The notes below the pieces were generated by a model. The model was not told where the DNA came from, did no database searches, and saw nothing but the letters and a program-made list of their open reading frames with translations. The position numbers and the translations under genes were made by a program. Below, one piece after another: positions 8,885 through 17,486 of a stretch of DNA of 64,000 bases. Numbering within the stretch: position 1 is the first letter of the stretch; the number at the start of each line of letters is the position of its first letter. This DNA is from JAJRXR01 sp041402005 (lineage in GTDB: Bacteria > Planctomycetota > Phycisphaerae > Phycisphaerales > UBA1924): positions 62,001 to 126,000 of the forward strand of contig JAWKTB010000006.1 in NCBI GenBank assembly GCA_041402005.1, written 5' to 3'.

Positions 8885-10662
8885 GCGGCGCCTCCTTCCC
8901 GGTCGAGGTGTCGTTCGAGACGTCGCATGGCGCCCCGAAGGTCGGAGGCGTCGAAGCCGGACGCCGCCATGTCGGCGCCGAAGCGGGCACGCTCGCCACC
9001 CATCAGGACGTTGGCGAGCAGGGCGGCGTCGTCGCGGGTGTCGTCGTCGCCGAGCGCGCGCACGTCGGCGGCGGTGATCGAGTCGGCCTCCAGGCCCGTC
9101 ACGCCGGACGCCCACGCGCGCACGCTTTCGGGCGCCTGGCCTTGGGCGAGCAGGGCGCGCGAGCGCCGCAGGGCGCGCCGTCGGCGACCACGCGCCGGGT
9201 CCGATCGACGTCTGGCGAAGACGACGACGCTGGCGGCGAGGTACGCCGCGGGCGGCGTCGCCAGGAGCGTGACCACCGCCGGTCGCGTGACCCAGGCGCC
9301 CAGGTCCGGGGCGCTCTGGGCGAGCAGCAGGTCGGGGTCGGTCTGCAGCGCCCAGACGCCCCCATCCGCGCGCTCGAGACGGCGCGACGACGTCGGGGAA
9401 GCGCGCCCAGGCGCCATGATCGCGTCGGCGGCGGTGACGCGGCGCGTCCGCTGCACCTCGAGTGGGATCGGGTCGGTCTGCGCGTACTTGTACTGACCCG
9501 AGACGGGGTCGAAGTAGGGCAGGCGGATGGGGGGGATCGCGTCGACATCCGCGGTACGCGCGCGGATGGTCGTGTCGAACGTGCGCACGCCGATGGTGTC
9601 CTGCGGCTGGCGCTGCCACCCGTCGGCGGAGGGCTTGAAGCGCTCGGCGATTTCAGGGTCTGTCGCAAGGTCCGGCGCATCGACGGCGCCCAGGGGCTCT
9701 GGGCCGTGGATCGTCAGGTGGAGCGCGATCGGGTCGCCCACGTTGACGTCGGTGGGCTCGGCGGAGACGTCGAGGGAGAAGTCGCCGATGAGGCCCGTGA
9801 AGTCGGCGGGACGTCCCTCGCTGGGCAGGGGTTTGACGCTCAGTGTCGGCGCCTCGGAGCGGGACATGCGGCGCTCGGTCCGGTACCCGATGCGGTCGAA
9901 GGCGACGATGACGGGGCCGACCTGGTACTCGCCGGGCGCGCGCGGGATGAGCATGACCTCGAACGCGAGGGCGGGTCGGGTCAGACCGCCTCGGACCGCG
10001 CGGACCTCGACCGCCTGGACCTCCTGGCCGAAGGCGTTGAGGCGGTAGACGTTCGTCCCCTGGGGCGCCTGGGGGGGCAGGGGCAGGACGTCGATGGCGT
10101 CGGGCAGGTCCGAGGCGCGGAAGCTGACGTTGTCGGCACGCCCCTCGAAGAACCAGGAGACGCGCGCCCGCACGGGCTGGCCCACGTACGCGTCCTCGGC
10201 GTCCAGCTCGATGCGCACGAGCGAGTCCGGATCGACGGGTGGCTCGACGGCGGAGAACTGGAGACGCTCGGTCGTGAAGGTCTTGCCGTCGACGGTCACG
10301 CGGAAGGGGGGAATGGTGAACGTGCCCTCGCGCCGGGGGGTGAGCGAGTACTGGAAGACGTAGGCGAGGCGGTGTGTTTCCTGACGGCGGCCGTTGAGGA
10401 TGCTGATGTAGCTGGAGGAGCGGGAGCCGCCGCCCGCGGAGACGATGTCGACGCCGTCGATCGCGGGGACGGTCGGCTCGTCGGGCGTGTCGCTGCCCTC
10501 GACGACGACCTGAAGCATGATCGGGTCGCCGAGGTAGACACTGCGGGCGGCGAGCTCGGCTTTGACGCTGACATCGCCGGTCTGGGCGCGCGCCGGGGGC
10601 GCGACCAGGAACAACAGTGCCGCAAGGAGGATGATCTGAACGAGCTTCGTGCGCATCATCAT
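8881..10662 (-). CDS. batD: BatD-family protein (aerotolerance operon)
   Basis: Membrane-anchored periplasmic protein of about 593 aa, BatD (oxygen tolerance) family. It has an N-terminal signal (LVQIILLAALLFLVAPPARAQ), then several Ig-like beta domains with BatD hallmarks. These include 'YLGDPIMLQVVVEG', 'YVGQPVRARVSWFF', 'RREGTFTIPPF' and a second 'VNVGDPIALHLTIHG' unit. A transmembrane helix lies near residue 470, followed by a basic cytoplasmic tail. I chose the ATG at 10662, two bases after the stop of the previous gene; a TTG at 10671 is also possible. The protein is thought to act with the VWA proteins of the same operon. Confidence 0.88.
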   Translation of the reverse strand: MMMRTKLVQIILLAALLFLVAPPARAQTGDVSVKAELAARSVYLGDPIMLQVVVEGSDTPDEPTVPAIDGVDIVSAGGGSRSSSYISILNGRRQETHRLAYVFQYSLTPRREGTFTIPPFRVTVDGKTFTTERLQFSAVEPPVDPDSLVRIELDAEDAYVGQPVRARVSWFFEGRADNVSFRASDLPDAIDVLPLPPQAPQGTNVYRLNAFGQEVQAVEVRAVRGGLTRPALAFEVMLIPRAPGEYQVGPVIVAFDRIGYRTERRMSRSEAPTLSVKPLPSEGRPADFTGLIGDFSLDVSAEPTDVNVGDPIALHLTIHGPEPLGAVDAPDLATDPEIAERFKPSADGWQRQPQDTIGVRTFDTTIRARTADVDAIPPIRLPYFDPVSGQYKYAQTDPIPLEVQRTRRVTAADAIMAPGRASPTSSRRLERADGGVWALQTDPDLLLAQSAPDLGAWVTRPAVVTLLATPPAAYLAASVVVFARRRSDPARGRRRRALRRSRALLAQGQAPESVRAWASGVTGLEADSITAADVRALGDDDTRDDAALLANVLMGGERARFGADMAASGFDASDLRGAMRRLERHLDREGGAA

Positions 10663-10664
10663 GG

Positions 10665-11996
10665 TCACCAATCTCTGTCGACCTTGGCGGGGGCGGGCAT
10701 GTACGCCCGGCGGACTCGGTCGCGCTGCTCGCGCTGGATCTGCTCGCGCTCGAGCAGCCGGCGCACGGCCCGCTGCAGGGGCGTCTCGGCGGGCTTCTGG
10801 GCTTGCTGCTGCGACTGCTGGCCCTCTTGCTGGCGCTGAGTTTGGGCCTGCTGTTGCTGCTGGTCCTGGGACTGCTGCTTTTCGTCGCTCTCGGAACCCT
10901 TGTCCTGCGATTGATCGCCCGGCTGCTGCTCGCCGGCCTGCTCGCGGGCGCGCTGGGCGGCCTCACGCAACCGGTCGGCGGCCTCGCGCTGGGCGGCCGA
11001 GGCGCCCTGCTGGTCGTCTTGCTGCAACGAGTCGTTCGCCTGCTGCTGCGCTTGGCGGGCCTGCTCCATGTTCTGCGAGGGCGAGTTTGCCTGCTGCTGT
11101 TGGCCCTGTGACTGCTGTTCCTGTTGGCGGAGCTGGTCGAGCAGGTCCTGCGTCTGTTTGTCGATGTCCTGCTGGTCCTGACGGGCCTGGTCGGCGCTCT
11201 GCTGGGGCTGGCCCTGCTGCTGATCGCTCTGATTCTGCTGAGGCGTCGACGGGCCTTGTGGTTGATCCTGCGCTTGATCGCCCTGCTGATTCTGTGCCTG
11301 GCTTTGCGAGTCCTGCTGGTCCTGTTGCGGCGGCTGGTCCTGTGATTGCTGCTGATCCTGAGTTTGGTTCTGGGGTTGGGACTCGTTCTGCTCGGCCTCC
11401 TGCTGCTGCTTGTCGGCGAGCTGGTCGAGCTTGTCCGCCAGGTCCTTCATCTTCTTGGCCTGCTCCTGCATCTGGCGGCGTTTGTCCTGGAGCTGCTGGA
11501 TCAGGCGGCGGACGCGCTCGACCTCGCGGGGGGCCGCCTCGTCCGACGGCGCGACGTCGAGCGTCGAGCGGAAGGCCCGCTCGGCGGCGTGGAGCTGGTC
11601 GATCGTCTTGTCGAAGTCGTCGGCGCCCGCGAGCGACTCGAGCGTCGCGCCCTCGGGGATCGCGGCGCGGTAGATGGCGCGGGCGAGGTTGAAGCGGGCC
11701 GCGGCGCGGACGGCGCCCTCGCGCGATTCGAGGTCCGCCTTGCGGTACAGGTCGAGGGCGAGCTCGGGGTCGGTCTCCAGGCGGTCCGCGGCGGCGGAGA
11801 GCATCTCTCGGGGCGTGAGCGTGTCGGGGTCGAGCTCGGGCGCCTGATCGGGCGCGGGCTCGGCGGTCTGATCGGTCGTCGCGTCGGTCGCGGGCACGGA
11901 GATGCTGGACGACTCGGATGGGGCCGGAGCGGGCGGCGTCGCGGGCGGCACGCTGCCCGTCGCGAGCGCGAGCGTGATCAAGGCGAGCGGGTTCAT
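10665..11996 (-). CDS. batC: BatC-like TPR protein with very long glutamine-rich region
   Basis: A 443-residue protein in the BatC position. The start shares ATGA with the upstream VWA gene. After a short signal-like N-terminus come Pro/Ala/Thr-rich linkers and then a helical TPR-like region ('MLSAAADRLETDPELALDLYRKA', 'RAAARFNLARAIYRAA', 'LHAAERAFRSTLDVAP') covering about residues 60-160. From about residue 175 the protein is a coiled coil that turns into a Gln-dominated low-complexity tract up to about residue 415. It ends in a basic helix (ETPLQRAVRRLLEREQ). BatC-like proteins are often Gln/Glu-rich, but this tract is long. The protein may be a periplasmic or membrane-associated scaffold. 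Confidence 0.78.
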   Translation of the reverse strand: MNPLALITLALATGSVPPATPPAPAPSESSSISVPATDATTDQTAEPAPDQAPELDPDTLTPREMLSAAADRLETDPELALDLYRKADLESREGAVRAAARFNLARAIYRAAIPEGATLESLAGADDFDKTIDQLHAAERAFRSTLDVAPSDEAAPREVERVRRLIQQLQDKRRQMQEQAKKMKDLADKLDQLADKQQQEAEQNESQPQNQTQDQQQSQDQPPQQDQQDSQSQAQNQQGDQAQDQPQGPSTPQQNQSDQQQGQPQQSADQARQDQQDIDKQTQDLLDQLRQQEQQSQGQQQQANSPSQNMEQARQAQQQANDSLQQDDQQGASAAQREAADRLREAAQRAREQAGEQQPGDQSQDKGSESDEKQQSQDQQQQQAQTQRQQEGQQSQQQAQKPAETPLQRAVRRLLEREQIQREQRDRVRRAYMPAPAKVDRDW

Positions 11997-13051
11997 GGCG
12001 ACCTCCTCCTGCGCTCCCCGACGAGGGACTCGGCGACGAGGCAGACGAACGCGGGCAGCAGGACCCAGGCGTACCGCTCGAAGTAGTCGCGGGTGGTGGC
12101 CTGGCCCTGGTCGCCCTGCTGGGCGTTGTGGATCAGATCGCGATAGACCTCGTCGAGCTCGACGAGGCCGGTGCCGACGTTGAGGAAGACACCGCCGTCG
12201 GACGCTGCGGCGATCTGGGCCAGGGAATCCGGGTTGAGTGCGGAGCGGACGGTCTGGCCTTCGTACTCGGCGTAGCCCGGTCCGGCGGCGTCGGGGACGG
12301 GCGCGCCCGCGCCGCTGGAGCCGACGCCGAGCGCGATGATGCGGACGCCCTCGTCGCCGGCGGTTCGGGCGGCGTCGACGGGGAAGCTTTCCTGATCGTC
12401 GCCGTCGGTGATGAGGATGATGTCGCGGTAGGGCGCCTGCTCGTCGGGGTGCTCGGGGTCGATGGAGAAGACGTCGTCGAGCGTCTTGCGGATGGCGTCG
12501 CCGATGTTGGTGCCGCCCCTGGGCGCGGCGTCCGGGCTCAGTTCGTCGATTGCCATGAGGAGGAAATCGCGGTCCTGCGTCAGGGGCGAACGCACGACCG
12601 GGGCGCCGGCGAAGGCGACGAGGCCGATGCGGTCTCCCTCGGCGGCGGCGACGAGGTCCTTCATCCAGAGCTTGACGCGCTCGAGGCGGTTGGGGGCGAG
12701 GTCGGCGGCGAGCATCGAGCGGGAGACGTCGACCACGAACACGACGTCACGTCCGCGGCGCGTCGTGGTTCGCTCCTCGTACCCGAACTGCGGGCGGGCG
12801 AGGGCGAGGGCGGCCAGGGCCGCGGCGAGAACGACCAGCGCGTGCTTGAGGCGCCGGCGACCCGGGCTGACGCTGGCGGCGAGGCTCGCGAGCATCGTCG
12901 GCGAGGCGAACCGCTTGAGCAGGCGGCGCGAGCGGGCGGACGCGAGCAGGAGGACGAGCGCCAGCGCCGGCGCAATCCAGAGCGCATGCATCCACGCGGG
13001 AGCGCCAAGGCGCACGGCATCGGTCAGCGTCAGGGCGTCGTGCGCGTTCAC
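11993..13051 (-). CDS. batB: VWA-domain membrane protein, BatB type
   Basis: A 352-residue integral membrane protein. The GTG start at 13051 overlaps the upstream stop. An N-terminal helix (WIAPALALVLLLASA) and the characteristic 'FASPTMLASLAASVSPGRRR' segment lead to a second helix and 'ALARPQFG'. The von Willebrand A domain has a full MIDAS: DVSRS (DxSxS), the later Thr region in 'RGGTNIGDAI', and 'LITDGDD'. A C-terminal helix (WVLLPAFVCLVAESLV) closes the protein. Such paired VWA proteins are predicted to assemble under the control of the MoxR ATPase of the same operon. Confidence 0.87.
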   Translation of the reverse strand: MNAHDALTLTDAVRLGAPAWMHALWIAPALALVLLLASARSRRLLKRFASPTMLASLAASVSPGRRRLKHALVVLAAALAALALARPQFGYEERTTTRRGRDVVFVVDVSRSMLAADLAPNRLERVKLWMKDLVAAAEGDRIGLVAFAGAPVVRSPLTQDRDFLLMAIDELSPDAAPRGGTNIGDAIRKTLDDVFSIDPEHPDEQAPYRDIILITDGDDQESFPVDAARTAGDEGVRIIALGVGSSGAGAPVPDAAGPGYAEYEGQTVRSALNPDSLAQIAAASDGGVFLNVGTGLVELDEVYRDLIHNAQQGDQGQATTRDYFERYAWVLLPAFVCLVAESLVGERRRRSP

Positions 13052-14082
13052 GGCAGCCTCCTCAGCCACGTGGCACGCAGGAGGATCTCGGCGACCAGGC
13101 ACGCCAGGGCGCCCAGCGCGAAGGGCGTGAACCGCTCGCGGTACTCGGTCATCGCGTCCACGCGGATCTCGGTCTTCTCGAGCGTGTCGATCTCGGCGTA
13201 GATGTCGCGGAGCTGGTCGCCCGAGTCGACCGCCCAGAATCGCCCGCCGGTCATCTCGGCGATGTCGGTGAGGAGGCCCTCGTCGATGGACTGGGTGCGG
13301 AAGAAGCCGCGTTGGACGCCTCCCCGGATGCCGATGGCGTAGACGTGGATGCCGAGGCTGGCGGCGAGGCGGGCGGCGTCGCGGGGGTCGGTGGAGCCGG
13401 CGGTGTTCTCGCCGTCGGTCAGCAGCACGATCGCCTTGCCCTTGAGCTTGAAGTCGGCGTCGTCGTGCGAGTCGGCGAGGGCCTTCTCAGCGCTGGCGAG
13501 GCGTGCGGCGGCGAGGGCGAGCGCGTCGCCGATCGCGGTGCCACGCTCTTCGCGGATGAGCGAGGCGTCGACGCCGTCGAGCAGGTCCACGATGGGCTGG
13601 TGGTCTTGCGTGAGCGGGGCGATGGTGTCGGCGTACGAGCCGAAGGCGATGAGGCCGAGCAGGTCGCCCTCGCGCCCCTTGAGGTCGCGACCGTTGCCCT
13701 TGATGAACTCGGTGAGGACTTCCTTGGCGGCGTCGAGGCGTCGGACCTGGCGCCCGTCGATCACCGTCGCCTCCTCGTCCATCGAGCCCGAGCGGTCGAG
13801 CACGAGTTGGAGGGCGACGCCCTCGGTCGTGCGATTGGTCTTGTGGTCGATCGACTGGGGGCGCGCCAGGGCGATCGCGAGCAGCGCGAGACAGGCCAGG
13901 CGGATCGCGCCCGGGAGCCAGGCGAGGCGAGCGCGAATCGTGGCGCCGGACGCGGCGACGACCGGCGTCGCGGAGTAGAGCACGCTCGGCCTGCGGCGCA
14001 GCGCCCAGACGACGAGCAGCAGCGGGATCACGCCGGTCAGCGCGAAGAACCAGGGCCACGCGAAGCGGTCGAACTCCATCAT
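13048..14082 (-). CDS. batA: VWA-domain membrane protein, BatA type
   Basis: A 344-residue integral membrane protein that starts within ATGA at the end of the preceding gene. The N-terminal segment has helices at about 8-28 and 55-75, with the 'ALARPQS' turn shared by BatA/BatB proteins. The VWA domain begins with a MIDAS of the form DRSGSM (DxSxS) and contains 'EERGTAIGDALALA' and 'VLLTDGEN'. A C-terminal helix (ALGALACLVAEILLRATWL) precedes the stop. Order after moxR-DUF58 and ahead of the second VWA gene supports BatA. MIDAS residues are intact, so metal-dependent partner binding is expected. Confidence 0.87.
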   Translation of the reverse strand: MMEFDRFAWPWFFALTGVIPLLLVVWALRRRPSVLYSATPVVAASGATIRARLAWLPGAIRLACLALLAIALARPQSIDHKTNRTTEGVALQLVLDRSGSMDEEATVIDGRQVRRLDAAKEVLTEFIKGNGRDLKGREGDLLGLIAFGSYADTIAPLTQDHQPIVDLLDGVDASLIREERGTAIGDALALAAARLASAEKALADSHDDADFKLKGKAIVLLTDGENTAGSTDPRDAARLAASLGIHVYAIGIRGGVQRGFFRTQSIDEGLLTDIAEMTGGRFWAVDSGDQLRDIYAEIDTLEKTEIRVDAMTEYRERFTPFALGALACLVAEILLRATWLRRLP

Positions 14083-14983
14083 GGCGCGACCTCCGCTGTC
14101 TGGGGCGTGGCGAAGAGGTCGAGCGTGTGCCTGGCGAGGTCGCGGGCGGTGGTCGGGTCAGGCGCCGAGGCGCGAAGCGGGCCAGGTCGAGGCGGCGGCG
14201 TAGCTCGGGGGGCGCCGCGTCGGGCGGGGCGACTTGCAGCGTCGCGGCGGCGGCGTCGCAGAGCGTGCGCGGCTCGGGGCACGGGCTCGCGATCGCGTCT
14301 TCCAGGGCACGGAGACGCGCGCGCAGCGGGCTCGCCGGCGTCGGGCGGGAACGGAGGATCAACCACACGGTAACCGCCGCCAGGACGAAGATGACGGGCA
14401 GGGCGACGGCGCCCGCGATGATGAGTTGGTTCGTGCTCCGGCTCTGGGGTACAGGGGCGGGGGGGATCTCGCGCTCGGGCGAGAGGGTGAGCAGATCGGC
14501 CGAGTCGTCGAGGAGCGGGGTGACCTTGAGCGCGAGCGGCTCGGTCTGGGCGACGCCCGAACGCCCGTCGGGGGTGGTCCAGGCGGCGCGAGCGGGGGGG
14601 ATCTCATAGTCGCCCGGCAGGCCCGGCTCGAGGATGAAGCGCGTGGTGCGCGAGAGCTTGCCGTCCTTCGAAACGTGCGGGCTGCTGTCCTCGCGGGAGA
14701 TGAGCGTCCAGCCGGCGCTCTCCACGGGGAGTTCGATGGGCTCGACCTGCGCGCCGGCCTCCCATTCGAGCGTCGCATTGACCCGCACCCGGTCGGCGGC
14801 GCGCAGCTCGGTCCGGTCGGCGTCGACGCCGAGCTTGACCGGGCCGATCGAAGTCTGCGTGCTGATGGCGGGGGCCGGCTCTGAGTCGGCGCTGTCGCGC
14901 GAGCAGGATGACGCAACGAGCGCGGCGGCGCCCAGGATCAGGGCGGCGAGAAGACGAGATTGGCGACGCACGCACCCGGTCAT
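14079..14983 (-). pseudogene. BatD/DUF4381-like membrane lipoprotein gene with a 1-base frameshift near 14172
   Basis: Starts at ATG 14983 (ATGA overlap with the DUF58 stop) and should end at 14079 (ATGA overlap with batA), but the span is 905 bases, one short of a whole number of codons. The first about 270 residues have a lipoprotein-like signal ending in ASSC, a beta-rich domain, one transmembrane helix (AGAVALPVIFVLAAVTVWLIL) and a cytoplasmic helical domain. The sensible continuation ('ASAPDPTTARDLARHTLDLF') is in another frame, reached if one base is restored in the run 'gaggcgcgaag' at about 14167-14177. Perfect overlaps at both ends argue that the gene is functional and the deletion is a sequence error, but a true mutation cannot be excluded. 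Confidence 0.75.
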
Positions 14984-15888
14984 CCCGCTCGGCGCCTCCC
15001 CTCGCGGCGACGGAAGTACGCGTGCAGATCGTCCACGAACGGGCGGTCGGTCGACAAACGGACCAGGTCCACCTTGGCTCTGCCCAGTCGCTGCTCCAGG
15101 TGGCGCTCGGACTCGATCATGCGGACGCGGTGGCGGCGTCGGACCGAGCGGCTGCCCATGTCGGCGAGCACGCGCCGCCCGGTCTCGGGGTCGTGCACCT
15201 CGATGAGGCCCAGGCGTGGCGGGTCCAGCTCGCGGGGGTCGGTGACGCGCAGGGCGGTCACGTCGTGACGCCTGGCGAGCAGTCGCAGGGGGAGCTCCCA
15301 CGCGGGCTCGGCGTCCCCAGCCGAATCCTCGTCGAGGAAATCGGAGACAAGAAACACGACCGAGTGGCGCGAGAGCACGCGCCGGAGCATCGCCAGGGCG
15401 TCGGGCATCGCCCGCCCGCGTCCACGGGGCTCGGTGTCGAGGACTTCCCGGATCAGCCGCTGCACGTGCGTGCGCCCCTTGCGGGGGGGAAGGTACAGCT
15501 CGACCTGGTCGGAGAAGGTAAGCAGCCCGGCCCTGTCGGCGTTGCGCGACGCCGCGAGCGCGAGCACGGCGCTCATCTCGGCCATCAGCCTCGCCTTCGG
15601 GCGGTCGCCCGACCCGAAGAGGGTCGAAGCGCTCAGGTCCAGCACGAGCACGACCGAGAGCTGGCGCTCCTCGGTGAAACGCTTGACGAACGGGCGCCCG
15701 GTCCGGGCGGTGACGTTCCAGTCGATCGAGCGGACGTCGTCGCCGGGCTCGTACTCGCGGACCTCGGCGAACTCGACGCCCTGGCCCCGGAACGCGGAGT
15801 GGTACTCGCCGGCGAACAACTCGTCCACACGCCGACGCGCCCGGACTTCCAGGCGCCGCACCTCCCGCATCAGCTCCTCGGTGAGCAT
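14980..15888 (-). CDS. DUF58 domain protein of the MoxR/Bat operon
   Basis: A 302-residue soluble protein with the DUF58 signature 'YEPGDDVRSIDWNVTART' at about residues 46-63. It continues into a degenerate VWA-like fold ('VVLVLDLSASTLFG', 'RAGLLTFSDQVELY', 'VVFLVSDFLDE'). DUF58 proteins almost always sit beside MoxR ATPases, as here: moxR ends 15 bases upstream. The stop overlaps the next start by ATGA. The family is proposed to bridge MoxR to its VWA clients. The 'DLSAS' motif retains the DxSxS pattern. Confidence 0.9.
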   Translation of the reverse strand: MLTEELMREVRRLEVRARRRVDELFAGEYHSAFRGQGVEFAEVREYEPGDDVRSIDWNVTARTGRPFVKRFTEERQLSVVLVLDLSASTLFGSGDRPKARLMAEMSAVLALAASRNADRAGLLTFSDQVELYLPPRKGRTHVQRLIREVLDTEPRGRGRAMPDALAMLRRVLSRHSVVFLVSDFLDEDSAGDAEPAWELPLRLLARRHDVTALRVTDPRELDPPRLGLIEVHDPETGRRVLADMGSRSVRRRHRVRMIESERHLEQRLGRAKVDLVRLSTDRPFVDDLHAYFRRREGRRRAG

Positions 15889-15902
15889 GACAGCGGGCCT
15901 CC

Positions 15903-16892
15903 TTACGGCGTGGGGATGTTGTCCAGGATTGTGCGCACGACGTCCTCGCTCGTCACGTCCTCCGCCTCGGCCTCGTAGCTCACCACCACGCGGTGGCGCA
16001 GGACGTCGGGCGCGACGTTCTTGATATCGGTCGGCGTGACGAACGCCCTTCCGTCAAGGAACGCCCGGGCGCGGCTGGCCTGGGCCAGGGCGATCGAGGC
16101 GCGGGGGGAGGCGCCGAACTCGATCAGGCGACCGATCTTCAGCGCGTGCTCCTTCGGCTCACGCGTCGCGTGGACGATCTCGATGATGTAGTCACGCAGG
16201 CGTTCGTCCAGGTGGACCCGGTCCACGATCGAGCGGCACTGGCGCACCTCGTCGAGCGTGACGACCGGCTCGATGTCGATGGGCGGGGCGCTGGCCGCCA
16301 TGCGGTCGACGATGCGCCGTTCCTCGTCCTTCGAGGGGTACCCCACCCGCAGCTTGAGCATGAAGCGGTCGACCTGCGCCTCGGGCAGGGGGTACGTGCC
16401 CTCCTGCTCGATCGGGTTCTGCGTCGCCAGGACGAGGAAGGGGTCGTCGAGGCGGTGGGTCGTGTCCCCGATGGTGACGGCCCGCTCCTGCATCGCTTCG
16501 AGCAGGGCGGACTGGACCTTCGCGGGCGCCCGGTTGATCTCGTCGGCGAGGACGATGTTGGCGAAGATCGGACCTTTCTTCGGGCTGAACGTCCCGTCCT
16601 TGGGCGAGTAGATCAGCGTGCCCACGACGTCCGCGGGCAAGAGGTCCGGCGTGAACTGGATGCGCGAGAAGTCGGCGTGCAGGCCCTTGGCCAGCGTCGA
16701 GACGGTCAGCGTCTTGGCCAGGCCCGGGACGCCCTCGAGCAGGACGTGCCCGCCCGTGAGCAGGCCCGTGAGCAGACCGGTAATCATCGGCGCCTGGCCG
16801 ACGACGACCTGCTCGACGGCCTGCGTGAGCGTCCGCATCGGGGCGGAGTGCGCGTCGACGAGTTGCTGCAGCTCGCTGGTGGCGGTCGGCAT
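15903..16892 (-). CDS. MoxR-family AAA+ ATPase
   Basis: First gene of the eight-gene Bat operon (329 aa). ATG at 16892 is preceded by GGAGGT at 8 bases. Motifs are intact: Walker A GVPGLAKT near residue 55, Walker B 'VLADEINRAPAKVQSALLEAM', and the sensor region 'VLATQNPIEQEGTYPLPEAQVDRFML'. The C-terminal lid follows. MoxR ATPases act as chaperones that load cofactors on or assemble VWA-containing complexes. Here the likely clients are the two VWA membrane proteins downstream. Confidence 0.94.
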   Translation of the reverse strand: MPTATSELQQLVDAHSAPMRTLTQAVEQVVVGQAPMITGLLTGLLTGGHVLLEGVPGLAKTLTVSTLAKGLHADFSRIQFTPDLLPADVVGTLIYSPKDGTFSPKKGPIFANIVLADEINRAPAKVQSALLEAMQERAVTIGDTTHRLDDPFLVLATQNPIEQEGTYPLPEAQVDRFMLKLRVGYPSKDEERRIVDRMAASAPPIDIEPVVTLDEVRQCRSIVDRVHLDERLRDYIIEIVHATREPKEHALKIGRLIEFGASPRASIALAQASRARAFLDGRAFVTPTDIKNVAPDVLRHRVVVSYEAEAEDVTSEDVVRTILDNIPTP

Positions 16893-16998
16893 CGTGGGAG
16901 ACCTCCGTATGGAACAACGCGTCCGGGATGGCGCGGGTTCGGGGCGCGGGGCGCCCGGTCTACACCTGGATGCGCCGCGCGGGGCGTCCCGTCACGCC

Positions 16999-17310
16999 TC
17001 AGCCGGCGGGAGGAGACTGGCGACCCGGGTCGAGCTGGATCTCGCCGTGACGCTCCTCGTACTGGCGGACCGCGCCACCGATCTGCATGGCGAGGCGCTT
17101 GGCGGCGACCCAGTTGAGGACGATGCGCGAGCCGAGGTAGACGACGACCATGGGCTGGTTGTTCGGGCCCTGCATGGGGAGGTTCATGCCGAAGTCGAGG
17201 ACGATCTCGTCCCCGGTCGTCATGGACCGGATGGTGTTGGCGTACGTGGTGGTCATCTTGCTGTCGTCGAAGCGGAGCTGGACCTGCTGACCTGGCTGAT
17301 TCTCGCTCAT
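16999..17310 (-). CDS. DUF3467 family protein
   Basis: A 103-residue cytoplasmic protein. The conserved DUF3467 core is visible: 'VQLRFDDSKMTTTYANTIR' then 'DEIVLDFGMN' and 'VYLGSRIVLNWVAAKRLA'. It has no membrane helix or catalytic motif. The family is widespread in planctomycetes and other bacteria and has no assigned function. It lies 106 bases upstream of moxR on the same strand, so it could be co-transcribed, but the gap and separate ribosome site leave this open. Confidence 0.85.
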   Translation of the reverse strand: MSENQPGQQVQLRFDDSKMTTTYANTIRSMTTGDEIVLDFGMNLPMQGPNNQPMVVVYLGSRIVLNWVAAKRLAMQIGGAVRQYEERHGEIQLDPGRQSPPAG

Positions 17311-17486
17311 GGGTGTGAGGCTCCGGATAAAGGAGGTTCGGCGGGTGTTTCGTGCGGAGAGAAGCCTAGGCCCGCGTGTGCGCGGGACGACGGCTCAGGG
17401 GCGATGTGGGGGAAGGATTCGGGCGCCGGCGGCGAACAGCCGATGGGGGCCATAGGGTACGAGGCAGGGATCGACGCGGAGGGACC

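Noticed and set aside
10800..11420. Repetitive sequence that could be read as a CRISPR or tandem repeat
   Set aside because: It is the codon repetition of the Gln-rich BatC tract; there is no fixed repeat unit or spacer pattern.
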